In this document: positions 42,407-50,785 of the stretch, in pieces
Layout of the letters: each line of letters opens with the position of its first letter
Numbering within the stretch: position 1 is the first letter of the stretch
Origin: Crossiella sp. SN42
Lineage (GTDB): Bacteria; Actinomycetota; Actinomycetes; Mycobacteriales; Pseudonocardiaceae
Assembly (NCBI RefSeq): GCF_023897065.1
Contig: NZ_JAMHIV010000047.1
Span: forward strand, 1-55,970
Direction of reading: 5' to 3'
Length of the DNA stretch: 55,970 bases
Program-made: the position numbers and the translations under genes
The notes under the pieces: model-generated
What the model saw: only the letters and a program-made list of their open reading frames with translations
What the model was told of the DNA's origin: nothing
Database searches by the model: none

Positions 42407-43729
42407 TCATGCTCGCTTGGCCCAGGTCTGGCCGGAGCCGCCGTTGCAGGTGTTCACCACGACCGGCGCATCGTCAGCGGTGCCAACGGCTTCGAGGCAG
42501 CGTCCGGACGCCGAGTTGGTGACCGTGCCGTTGGTGTTGACCGTCCACTTCTGACTCGCGCCGCCATGGCACGAGTTGATCGTCACCCTGGCACCCTGCC
42601 CGGAAGCGTTGGCGTCCATGCACTTCGCGTTGTCATAGATCCGCAGCTCACCCGCGGCCGTCTGGGCCCACCGCTGGTTGGTCACGCCGCGGCAGGGCCA
42701 GATGATGAGCCCGGCGCCGTTGGTCTGGGTCCCGCCCGGCACGTCCACGCACTTGCCGGAGGCGGAGCCCGCCAGGCTGAAGGTGGTACCGGGCGCCGGG
42801 TCACCAGGGATGAGCGGGCAGGTGCTGCGGTACGCCGAGATGCCGGTGTTGTCCAGCAACGGGCACAGGAACTGCTGGTACCGGGTGTCCTGGTCGAGGA
42901 AGATCTTCATCCACGGGACCCACTTGCGGGTCGCCACCGAGTTGTTCGAGGTCGGGAAGCCGTGCCCGGCGCCGGTGAGCTCCAGGTACATCTTCTCCGT
43001 CGAGGCCGGGATCTGGTTGTAGTAGCCCGAGACCAACGACGGGGTGACCGTCCCGTCCCGCTGGCCGGCCAGCAGCGCGGTGGGGACCCGCATGGTGCTC
43101 AGGTTCTGCGAGGGGCTGAACGGCGCGTTTCCGATCGCGGCCTTCAGCGTCGGCCGGCGCAGGGCCGCCGAGATGGCGCCGCCGCCACCCATCGAGTGAC
43201 CCATCACCGCCAGGCGGTTCGGGTCGACCCTGGCGCGCACCGAGCTGCGCTGGGTCAGGTAGTCCAGCGCGGCCAGCAGCTGGGTGCCGCGCGCGGTGTC
43301 GTTGTCGTTGCGGCTGTTGGTGTCGATCCCGATGACGACGAACCCGAACGAGGACAGCCAGTGGCCCATCCAGGCGCCTTCGGCCGCCCAGGTGGCGGTG
43401 TAGCCGGGCACGACCGCGATCGCGCCGAACGTGCCCTGGCTGGTGTCCGTCGGGTAGTAGATCTTCGCGCCACCGAAGCCGTTCCCACCGCCCACACTCG
43501 TCTCCGCGGTGGCGAAGGTGCCGCGGTTCGCCGCGACGCTTGCCTGGGTGGGATTCGGCCCGCGCTGGTAGGGGTTGTCGGCGGCGGCCGCCGATCCTGG
43601 GACCACGATGGAGGCCAGGAAGCCGAGCGCGGCCGTGCACGCGACAGCCACTCTTCGCACCATGCCGCGAGAGGAGCCGGTGGCTTGCCGGATGGGCGTA
43701 TTCGCAGGGGACGCCGGGATTTGGGTCAT
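42407..43729 (-). CDS. Secreted cutinase/PET-hydrolase-like alpha/beta hydrolase with ricin-type lectin (CBM13)
   Basis: After an N-terminal leader and Sec signal (cleaved near AAA-DN at about 50), the catalytic domain starts NPYQRGPNPTQASV. It follows the actinobacterial polyester hydrolase pattern: GGAKIYYPTDTSQGTFGAIA, the oxyanion segment VVPGYTATW, the Ser in MGHSMGGGG, the Asp in AGQRDGTVTP, the His in LTGAGHGFP. The end has DTRYQQFLCP and YRSTCPLIP, with the family's C-terminal disulfide. The aromatic subsite residue usually Trp (PW) reads PF here. A three-repeat ricin-B domain (NQRW, SQKW, GQTW) follows. Cutin, suberin or acetylated polysaccharide is the likely natural target. It heads the cutinase-like/GH29/GH78 operon. 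Confidence 0.87.
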   Translation of the reverse strand: MTQIPASPANTPIRQATGSSRGMVRRVAVACTAALGFLASIVVPGSAAAADNPYQRGPNPTQASVAANRGTFATAETSVGGGNGFGGAKIYYPTDTSQGTFGAIAVVPGYTATWAAEGAWMGHWLSSFGFVVIGIDTNSRNDNDTARGTQLLAALDYLTQRSSVRARVDPNRLAVMGHSMGGGGAISAALRRPTLKAAIGNAPFSPSQNLSTMRVPTALLAGQRDGTVTPSLVSGYYNQIPASTEKMYLELTGAGHGFPTSNNSVATRKWVPWMKIFLDQDTRYQQFLCPLLDNTGISAYRSTCPLIPGDPAPGTTFSLAGSASGKCVDVPGGTQTNGAGLIIWPCRGVTNQRWAQTAAGELRIYDNAKCMDANASGQGARVTINSCHGGASQKWTVNTNGTVTNSASGRCLEAVGTADDAPVVVNTCNGGSGQTWAKRA

Positions 43730-43781
43730 GAAGCACTACCTCTTCGTAGGCAACGTTTACCGAGAAAGGTCAGCTGGACGC

Positions 43782-43797
43782 TGGAGAACGTTTTCCA
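43782..43797. promoter_or_regulatory. LacI-type operator before the cutinase-like operon
   Basis: TGGAGAACGTTTTCCA is a 16-bp palindrome apart from one internal pair, with the AACGTT core and TGGA/TCCA flanks common for LacI-family sugar regulators. Confidence 0.6.
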
Positions 43798-43931
43798 GGC
43801 TTGAGTCCTGGATTGTCACCGGGTGTCGGAGTCACCCACCTGGCGGTGCGCGAGTTCACCGCGGTGGCGGGCCCGGCACGCCATCCGTGGTCATCCGATC
43901 TCCTGTGACCGAAGTAGGGACGATCCCGCCG

Positions 43932-44035
43932 CCGTGAACGTACACAGCCGCTCCGCGCGGCGAACACCTCCGATGAAAGCGTATTCTTACGCCGGTTTCA
44001 AGAGGCAGGTAGGCCCAACTCCGTGAACGTGCACA
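43932..44035 (+). repeat. Pair of CCGTGAACGT(A/G)CACA direct repeats
   Basis: Fifteen-base copies at 43932-43946 and 44021-44035 differ at one position. They may be binding sites of a second regulator or leftovers of a duplication. Confidence 0.4.
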
Positions 44036-44153
44036 ACCCGGCACGCCGGCCACCGACCGGTTTACGCGTCGACTGCCGAAACTTTCGTCGAATGCGCAGT
44101 CGAATCGACGAAACCGGGTCACCGCCGGTATTCCGACAAACGATCAACGCTCG

Positions 44154-44165
44154 GAAAGCGCTTTC
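44154..44165 (+). promoter_or_regulatory. LacI-type operator before the GH2 gene
   Basis: GAAAGCGCTTTC is a perfect 12-bp palindrome 62 nt before the GH2 start. Its form is close to operators of actinobacterial LacI regulators such as CebR. TTGACA follows one base later, so the site sits on a -35 element. Confidence 0.65.
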
Positions 44166-44226
44166 TTGACAGCGTTCTCAGTTGTGCCGAAAACTGATTG
44201 GACCCGACCGAGAGGTGGCGCGCGCA

Positions 44227-46794
44227 ATGAGCCAGGCGACCGATCCCGAGACTCCGGGCTTGTCCAGAAGGACCGTGCTGACCGGAGCGGGCGCGCTCGT
44301 GCTCGGTATGGCGGTTCCCGCCAGGCTGACGGCGGCGCACGCGGCGACAGCCAGCAGGCGGGTGGTCTACAACATGAACCCGGACTGGCGGTTCATCAAG
44401 CAGGACATCGCAGACGCGCACGTGCCGTCGTTCAACGACTCGGCGTGGGCCACCGTGAGTGTCCCGCACACGTTCAACGACGTGGACTCCTTCGACAACC
44501 ACATCGGCAGCTCCGGTGAGTCGGCTGTCGCGATGCAGCCGGTGTGGTACCGCAAGCGGTTCACGCTGCCCGCCGAACACGCCGGGCAGAAGGTGCTGCT
44601 GGAGTTCGAGGGGGTCCGGCAGGCGGCCACGGTCTACGTCAACGGCACCAAGGCCGGGCTCTACGAGAACGGCGTGGCGCCGTTCGGCTTCGACATCACC
44701 GATCAGGTGCGCTTCGGCGCGGAGAACCTGATCGCGGTGAAGGCCGACAACACCAAGTGGCGGCCGGAGGAAGCCACCGGCACGCCGTTCCAGTGGGACA
44801 GCCGCGACTTCAACCCCACCTACGGCGGGCTCACCCGCAACGTGCGGATGTACGTGGTGCCGAAGACGTACTTCACGCTGCCGCTCTACACAAACCTGCG
44901 CACGACCGGCTCCTACGTCTACGCGAGCGCGATCAACGTCTCGGCGGGAACCGCGACCGTCACCGTCGAGGCCCAGGTCCGCAACGAACAGCCGGCCGCG
45001 CGCACCATCACCGTCGCCGCGAACGTCATCAGGCCGGACGGCACGGTGCACGCGACCATCACCGGTTCGCCGGTGAGCCTGGCCGCCGGCGCGACCCAGG
45101 TGGTCAAGCTCTCCCAGCAGATCAGTGGGCTCGTCTTCTGGGAACCGGGTCGGCCCCACCTCTACACCGTGGAGCTGGTGCTCTCCGAAGGCGGTGTGGC
45201 ACAGGACTCGTTCCCGGTCATCACCGGGTTCCGCAAGACGGAGTTCCGCGGCGGCGCGACCAGTGGCGGCGTCTACCTCAACGACAAGCACGTCTTCCTC
45301 ACCGGGTACGCGATCCGCGCCACCAACGAGTGGGCCGTCATCGGCGGCGCGGTGCCCGACTGGATGACCGATCTGGACGGGAAGCTGATCCGGGACAGCA
45401 AGGCAAACCTGATCCGCTGGATGCACATCGCCGCCACCCCGGCCAACATCCGGATGACCGACAGCTGCGGCATCGTCTCGATTCAGCCGGCCGGGGACAA
45501 GGAGGCCGACAAGACCGGCCGGCAGTGGGACCAGCGGGTCGAGCTCATGCGGGACGTGATCATCTACTTCCGCAACAACCCGAGCATCCTGTTCTGGGAG
45601 GCCGGCAACAACTGGATCACCGCTGCCCACATGACCCAGATGACCAACCTGCGCAAGACCTGGGACCCGCACGGCGGACGGGTGATGGGCTGCCGGGCGA
45701 TCTCCGACAACCCCGCGTACGGAGGCAGGGCCGCGGTGGATGCCGCCGAGTACGTCGGCACGATGCTCAACCGGCACTACTCGGACTACTCCCGTGACCG
45801 CAAACCGATCATCGAGTGCGAGTACACCCGGGACGAGGCGCCGAGGCGGGTCTGGGACAAGTACTCACCGCCGGACTTCGGCTACCAGACCGGGCCGGAC
45901 GTCACGTACCACCACACCTCCGAAGACTTCGCCGGCCCGCACGCCGCCGCCACCCGCCACGAGTTCTGGGGACAGCGCATCCAGGGCCCTGGACCGCGCC
46001 GCTACGCCGGCGCCGCCGCCCTGATCTGGGCGGACTCCAACCAGCACGGCCGCCAGTACAACTGGGAGTGCTGCCGCCTGTCCGGCCGGGTGGACGCGGT
46101 GCGCATTCCCAAGGAGTCGGCGCACACCTACCGGGTCATGCAGAGCGACACCCCGGACATCCACATCATCGGGCACTGGACCTATCCGGCGAACACGACC
46201 AAGACCATGTACGTCATGGCCTCCGCCCACGTCCGGCGGGTGCGGTTGCTGGTGAACGGCGCCGAGGTGGGCAACGACACCTCGGCCACGAACGACTTCC
46301 TGTACTCGTTCTCCGCCGTCCGCTGGCAGCCCGGCACGATCACCGCGATCGGGTACGACGCGGGCGGCCGAGAGGTCGTCCGCACCGAGAAGACGACCAC
46401 CGGAGCCGCCACCGCGCTCCGGCTGACCCCGTACACGGCCCCCGGCGGACTGCGCGCGGATGGCAGCGACATCGCGTTCTTCGAGGTCGAGGCGGTCGAC
46501 GCGCAGGGCCGCCGGATGCCGACCCATCAGGCCCGCGTCGACTTCACGCTGGCCGGACCCGGCCGTTTCCTCGGTGGCTTCAACCCCGGCAAGCCTGGAA
46601 GCGTCCACAAGTCCTCTGTGGACACCGAGGCGGGCGTCAACCGGGTCTTCGTCCGCGCTTCGCGGACCGCGGGCACGCTCATCCTGCGCGCCACCGCGAG
46701 CGGCCTGACCGCCGCCACCGCCGGCATCGACTCGATTCCGTTCACCACCACCGGCGGCCTGACCACCCTGCCGCCGGCCAGAGGAGCGCGGTAG
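44227..46794 (+). CDS. Tat-exported glycoside hydrolase family 2 protein
   Basis: ATG 44227 follows GAGAGGTGG. The 855-residue product has a twin-arginine signal (LSRRTVLTGAGALVLG). The GH2 plan is clear: a sugar-binding sandwich (NPDWRFIKQ, WYRKRFTLP, VYVNGTKAG), an immunoglobulin-like domain, then the barrel from about residue 365. C-terminal domains include a DUF4982-like one (VRLLVNGAEVG). The acid/base signature, usually ending GNE, reads NPSILFWEAGNN, so the canonical Glu is Asn. The nucleophile segment KPIIECEYTRDEA keeps Glu. Some GH2 subgroups share this change, so substrate (galactoside, arabinoside or uronide) stays open. Confidence 0.85.
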   Translation: MSQATDPETPGLSRRTVLTGAGALVLGMAVPARLTAAHAATASRRVVYNMNPDWRFIKQDIADAHVPSFNDSAWATVSVPHTFNDVDSFDNHIGSSGESAVAMQPVWYRKRFTLPAEHAGQKVLLEFEGVRQAATVYVNGTKAGLYENGVAPFGFDITDQVRFGAENLIAVKADNTKWRPEEATGTPFQWDSRDFNPTYGGLTRNVRMYVVPKTYFTLPLYTNLRTTGSYVYASAINVSAGTATVTVEAQVRNEQPAARTITVAANVIRPDGTVHATITGSPVSLAAGATQVVKLSQQISGLVFWEPGRPHLYTVELVLSEGGVAQDSFPVITGFRKTEFRGGATSGGVYLNDKHVFLTGYAIRATNEWAVIGGAVPDWMTDLDGKLIRDSKANLIRWMHIAATPANIRMTDSCGIVSIQPAGDKEADKTGRQWDQRVELMRDVIIYFRNNPSILFWEAGNNWITAAHMTQMTNLRKTWDPHGGRVMGCRAISDNPAYGGRAAVDAAEYVGTMLNRHYSDYSRDRKPIIECEYTRDEAPRRVWDKYSPPDFGYQTGPDVTYHHTSEDFAGPHAAATRHEFWGQRIQGPGPRRYAGAAALIWADSNQHGRQYNWECCRLSGRVDAVRIPKESAHTYRVMQSDTPDIHIIGHWTYPANTTKTMYVMASAHVRRVRLLVNGAEVGNDTSATNDFLYSFSAVRWQPGTITAIGYDAGGREVVRTEKTTTGAATALRLTPYTAPGGLRADGSDIAFFEVEAVDAQGRRMPTHQARVDFTLAGPGRFLGGFNPGKPGSVHKSSVDTEAGVNRVFVRASRTAGTLILRATASGLTAATAGIDSIPFTTTGGLTTLPPARGAR
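46611..46623. repeat. Variant GTCC-TCTGT-GGAC palindrome-like element
   Basis: Encodes Ser-Ser-Val-Asp with rare codon TCT. The same 13 bases occur on the other strand at 2624-2636 in the LGFP/TPR gene. Confidence 0.4.
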
Positions 46795-46916
46795 GAACGG
46801 CGGGGTCTGTCCTTCCTGCTCGTGACGTCGCGGTTCCCGTTGCCGCGAATGGTGACGGTGGTGCGGCCGGAATCGCGCGTCGTCCGCCGTTCCGCGCTGG
46901 TTTCGCCTCTCAAAAT

Positions 46917-46928
46917 TCAAACGTTTCA
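46917..46928 (+). promoter_or_regulatory. LacI-type operator before the second rhamnosidase gene
   Basis: TCAAACGTTTCA is one mismatch from the perfect palindrome TGAAACGTTTCA and lies 22 nt before the chosen start, inside the 156-nt spacer after the GH2 gene. Confidence 0.5.
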
Positions 46929-46950
46929 TCCAGCGAAGAAGGTGGAGCGC

Positions 46951-49611
46951 GTGCGCAGACGGCAGTTCCTGAAAACATCAGCGGCCGGGCTGTCGGCGAC
47001 GGTGTTGCCCATCGGCTTGGCGCGGGCCGAGCCAGCCTCGCAGGCGAGCGGGTTGCGCGTCGTGCGCACCACCGTGGAGTACGCGGAAACGTTGCTGGGC
47101 ACCGATGTCACGGCACCGCGGCTCGCCTGGGTGCTTGCCGCGGACGGCACCGGAGCTCGGCAGAGCGCCTACGAGATCCAGGTCGGCACGGTCTCCGGGG
47201 GCTCGGACGTGTGGCAGTCCGGCCGGGTGGAGTCAGACCGCACAACAGGAATTCCCTACGGCGGTGGGGAGTTGCGGCCGCGCACGCGTTACCACTGGCG
47301 AGTCAGGGTGTGGGACGGCGACAACCGGCCGTCCGAGTGGAGCACGAACAGCTGGTGGGAGACGGCGCTGCTCGGCACCCGATGGCAGGCGCGCTGGATC
47401 GGCGCGCAAGCCGCCACCAGAGAGCAGCCCGCGCCGTTGCTGCGCAAGGAGTTCACGCTCAGCAAGCCCGTCTCGCGCGCCCGGCTGTACGTGAGCGGCC
47501 TCGCCTACCACGAGACCGAGATCAACGGCAGCCGTGTCGGCGATCGGGTGCTCGATCCCGGCTTCACCGACTACGACATCACCGTCCTGTACGCGGTGCA
47601 CGACGTGACCGGGCAGGTTCGCACCGGCCGCAACGCCATCGGGGTGACCCTGGGCCGCGGCTTCTACGGGATGAAGACGCCGAACACGTGGCAGTGGGAG
47701 CGCCCGTCGTGGCACGACGAGCCGAAGCTGCTGGCACAGCTCGAGATCGACCACCCGGATGGCACCCGCACCACCATCGCCTCCGACGAGTCGTGGCGCA
47801 TGACCTCCGGACCGACGCTGGTGAACTGCCTCTACCTCGGCGAGACCTACGACGCCCGGCGCGCGCCGAGGGACTGGACGAAACCGGGCTTCGACGACAG
47901 CGCATGGCAGCGCACGCCCATCCGGCCCGCTCCCAGGGGCACGCTGAAAGCCCAGGAGCACGAACCGATCCGCGTGATCGAGTCGGTCATCCCGGTCACG
48001 ATCACCCGGCCGAGGCCGGGCGTGTTCGTGGCCGACATGGGGCGCACGATGTCCGGTTGGACGCGGCTGTCCGTCCGGGCGTCCGCGGGCACCGTCGTGC
48101 GGCTCAAGCACGGCGAGACGCTGAACTCCGACGGCACCGTACGCATGGTCAACGGCCACGTGGCGGGCAACCGCGACCAGGTCGACGAGTACGTCTGCGC
48201 GGGCGGCGGCGAGGAGACGTGGGAACCGAGGTTCTCGTACAAGGGTTTCCGTTACGTCGAGGTGACGGGTCTCGCCGCGGCGCCGCGGTTGCAGGGCCGG
48301 GTGGTGCACTCGGACGTTCCGTCGGTGAGCACGTTCCGGTGCTCGGAGCCGCTGTTCGAGCGCTACGACGCCGCGATGCGCCGCACGGTGCTGAACAACC
48401 TGCACGGCATCCCCACCGACACGCCGACCTATGAGAAGAACGGCTGGACCGGCGACGTGCAGGTCGGCGCGCCGTCGATGCTCGCCGAGTTCGGCATGGC
48501 GAAGTTCTTCACCAAGTGGGTGGACGACCTGGCGGACAGCCAGAACTCGGTGGGACAGCTGCCGGTGATCGTGCCGAGCGGTGGCTGGGGCTACCGTGAG
48601 CTCGCACCAGCCCCGGAGTGGACGACGGTCTATCCGTTCCTGCTGCGCGAGATGTACCGGGTCTACGGCGACGACCGGCTGGCGGCACAGCACTGGCCGG
48701 TGCTCACCCGCTACCTGGACTGGGAGATCGGCAGGCTGCGCGACGGGCTCGCGGTCACCGAGCTCGGCGACTGGGTGCCACCCGGCTCGGATGGTCTACC
48801 GCCGGAGGACACCCGCCTCACCGCGACCGCGTACCTGTACCGCGCGCTCGTGCACGCCGCCGAGCTCGGAGAGGTGATCGGCAAACCGGTTCCGCGCTAC
48901 CGCCAGGTCGCCGCGAGCCTGCTCTCGGCCTTCAACCGGACGTTCCTCGACCGCGGCGGCTACTACCGCACGGCAAAGGATCCCGGCTACCGGCAGACGT
49001 CCAACGCGGTCCCGCTCGCGTTCGGAATGGTGCCTTCCGGCTCGGTGCGGGCAGTGGCAGACCGGCTCGCCGCCGAGGTCAGGTCGAACGGCAACCACGT
49101 CAACGTCGGCTGTCTCGGCGCCAGTGTGTTGCTGAAAGCGTTGACCGACAACGGGCACGCCGACGTCGCGCACGCGGTGGCGACCGAGCGGACCTACCCC
49201 AGCTGGGGGCACTGGTTCAACAACGGCGCCGACACCATGTGGGAGAAGTGGGACACCGGCACCCGTTCGCGTAACCACTACTTCAAAGGCACCGTCGTGC
49301 AATGGCTGTACGAGCATGTCGCCGGGTTGCGGCCGGGGGACGCGGGCTACCGGACGTTCACCGTGCGACCGGACGCCACCAGGGTGTCGTGGGCGCGGCT
49401 GGAGTTCATGAGCGTGCGGGGACCCATCTCCGTGGCGTGGGAGAAGGTCGACGGCGTGCTGAGGCTGACCGTCGAGGTGCCGGTCGGTTCGACGGCGGAG
49501 GTGCACGTGCCGGCCAAGGCCGGCTTCAAGGTCGTGTCCGTGCCACACGGGAAGTGGAGCTTCACCGGAGGCGATAGCGCGGCGGCGGTGACTGCCGTAC
49601 CAGCGACCTGA
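46951..49611 (+). CDS. Tat-exported alpha-L-rhamnosidase (GH78), second copy
   Basis: GTG 46951 is preferred because AGAAGG precedes it and because the protein then begins with a twin-arginine signal (VRRRQFLKTSAAGLSATVL). The 886-residue enzyme has the rhamnosidase N-domain (APRLAWVL, RQSAYEIQVG, RYHWRVRVWDGD), the sandwich LYVSGLAYHETEINGSRVGD and the six-hairpin barrel. The barrel carries the catalytic region PTDTPTYEKNGWTGDVQ and a late WGHWFNNGADTMWEKWDTG. It is only distantly similar to the rhamnosidase at 38.2-41 kb, so it probably has a different linkage or aglycone preference. It follows the GH2 gene on the same strand. Confidence 0.9.
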   Translation: MRRRQFLKTSAAGLSATVLPIGLARAEPASQASGLRVVRTTVEYAETLLGTDVTAPRLAWVLAADGTGARQSAYEIQVGTVSGGSDVWQSGRVESDRTTGIPYGGGELRPRTRYHWRVRVWDGDNRPSEWSTNSWWETALLGTRWQARWIGAQAATREQPAPLLRKEFTLSKPVSRARLYVSGLAYHETEINGSRVGDRVLDPGFTDYDITVLYAVHDVTGQVRTGRNAIGVTLGRGFYGMKTPNTWQWERPSWHDEPKLLAQLEIDHPDGTRTTIASDESWRMTSGPTLVNCLYLGETYDARRAPRDWTKPGFDDSAWQRTPIRPAPRGTLKAQEHEPIRVIESVIPVTITRPRPGVFVADMGRTMSGWTRLSVRASAGTVVRLKHGETLNSDGTVRMVNGHVAGNRDQVDEYVCAGGGEETWEPRFSYKGFRYVEVTGLAAAPRLQGRVVHSDVPSVSTFRCSEPLFERYDAAMRRTVLNNLHGIPTDTPTYEKNGWTGDVQVGAPSMLAEFGMAKFFTKWVDDLADSQNSVGQLPVIVPSGGWGYRELAPAPEWTTVYPFLLREMYRVYGDDRLAAQHWPVLTRYLDWEIGRLRDGLAVTELGDWVPPGSDGLPPEDTRLTATAYLYRALVHAAELGEVIGKPVPRYRQVAASLLSAFNRTFLDRGGYYRTAKDPGYRQTSNAVPLAFGMVPSGSVRAVADRLAAEVRSNGNHVNVGCLGASVLLKALTDNGHADVAHAVATERTYPSWGHWFNNGADTMWEKWDTGTRSRNHYFKGTVVQWLYEHVAGLRPGDAGYRTFTVRPDATRVSWARLEFMSVRGPISVAWEKVDGVLRLTVEVPVGSTAEVHVPAKAGFKVVSVPHGKWSFTGGDSAAAVTAVPAT

Positions 49612-49620
49612 GGCCGGCGA

Positions 49621-49649
49621 GCGTGCCGTGGGCCGCGCCCACGGCACGC
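49621..49649 (+). terminator. Terminator after the second rhamnosidase gene
   Basis: GCGTGCCGTGGGC (49621-49633) and GCCCACGGCACGC (49637-49649) pair perfectly around CGC, 9 nt after the stop. Confidence 0.85.
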
Positions 49650-50077
49650 GCCCGCATCTGCCGATGGCCGGCTGCGTGGTCAAGGCAACGGTCGCGGTAG
49701 AACACCGCCACGAACAGCTCGTCCACGCAGGCAGTCCAGCAATGTCCCCAGGAAGTGTCCGGAATGGACGATTAGGCGCTGGTCGACCAGATCCTCGGTG
49801 GGTACGTCCCAGGCCGGAGCGTGCAGGGAAAGACGGCGTCACCGGGCGAGAGCAACCCGGCGCCGCCGCCATGGTGCGGCAAGTCCGAGCTCGTGCCCCT
49901 GCACGCGGCGCAACGGCTGCCGGAGAACCTCACCGTGGACGAACCCGCGCTGGCCGCACCCATCGTGTGAGCGCGGGCGAACTCACCGCGCGCACGTCAA
50001 CGTGGCTATCCACAGTTGACGATCCTTCGTGACCTCTTGACCGAACAGCCTGCCACCAGGAAGCTGTCAGCACGGAG

Positions 50078-50093
50078 CAGACCGATCGGTCTG
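50078..50093. promoter_or_regulatory. TetR-type operator palindrome without a nearby regulator
   Basis: CAGACCGATCGGTCTG is a perfect 16-bp palindrome with the ACCGATCGGT core often bound by TetR-family repressors. No TetR gene or divergent target is visible near it, so it may be a relic of a lost gene pair. Confidence 0.45.
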
Positions 50094-50655
50094 TTCTCGT
50101 AGTCGTTTCGCAGTGTTAACAATGCTTCCGTCGTGGGAGGTTGATGCTTGTAGCCCGATCCGTGCCGAACGCGAAGGAGCGCACAACCGAAGACCGGGAA
50201 TCCGCCTGGCTCGATCCGGCCGCAGGGCCGGTGAACCCGGCCGCATTCCACTGCCTGCTACCACGCCGTGCCCATCCCGGCGTGGAATCTTCGCGTGCCG
50301 CCGGGCCGCGACCGGCCGTCAAATATAGTGAACCAGCCATTCCACTGCACTGCCGGCCCGGAAAATCCCACAAAACCGCCCAATTCCGGCTAACCCCGGC
50401 CACCCGGGCAGAGCACGTTTTCCGCTGCTCAGGGCGTTTGAGACGCCCCGAACAAGAACCGCGACAGCGACCACAAGCAGTCGATACCCGGCTGCGCGTC
50501 AGCCTCCGGCGGATTGTCGGATATCCGCCACTTTGACGCACTGGCCCACCACCGTGCGTCCGTTGCCAATAACGCAGAGCAAGGGATCGCAAGAAACGGC
50601 GTACGAGCCCCCCCTGCCACACGGCAAAGGTTTTCATTAGACCCAGTCGGGTGTA

Positions 50656-50670
50656 TTGTTGGGGCAACAA
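50656..50670 (+). promoter_or_regulatory. Inverted repeat in the SARP leader
   Basis: TTGTTG and CAACAA flank GGG, 115 nt before the SARP start. It could be an operator for a cluster-level regulator or a small hairpin in the leader. Confidence 0.35.
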
Positions 50671-50785
50671 CAGAAATGACTCTGAACCGCACTTAGTAGG
50701 ACCTGACTGGGGATTTCACCAGATCATCGGACTTTCCGAGGCCTCCGGGCGGACTGGCCTTGATCGAATTCTTGAAAGGGACTCG

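Larger units (their letters stand above)
43730..44226. other. 497-nt divergent control region of the glycosidase island
   Basis: No gene is apparent between the cutinase-like and GH2 genes. The region holds two LacI-type palindromes, one near each end and listed separately, an AACGTT core at 43752-43757, a short GCGTA/TACGC inverted repeat at 43979-43992, and a 15-bp near-identical direct repeat. It must contain the promoters of both divergent operons. Confidence 0.7.
49650..50785. other. 1.1-kb region with no convincing gene
   Basis: Open frames here lack the third-position G/C bias of the neighbours and have no ribosome sites. Base composition is visibly less GC-rich from about 50040. A 25-codon stretch at 49893-49970 (AAQRLPENLTVDEPALAAP) faintly resembles zinc-type alcohol dehydrogenases and may be debris. 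The stretch also holds a TetR-type palindrome and, near its right end, the SARP promoter. Confidence 0.6.

Noticed and set aside
49893-49970. Possible fragment of a zinc-type alcohol dehydrogenase (AAQRLPENLTVDEPALAAP)
   Set aside because: Only 25 codons of faint resemblance without flanking support in any frame; noted within the intergenic entry rather than called as a pseudogene.
50116-50670. 184-residue minus-strand frame before the SARP gene
   Set aside because: No third-position G/C bias, no ribosome site, Arg/Ser-rich random-looking text.
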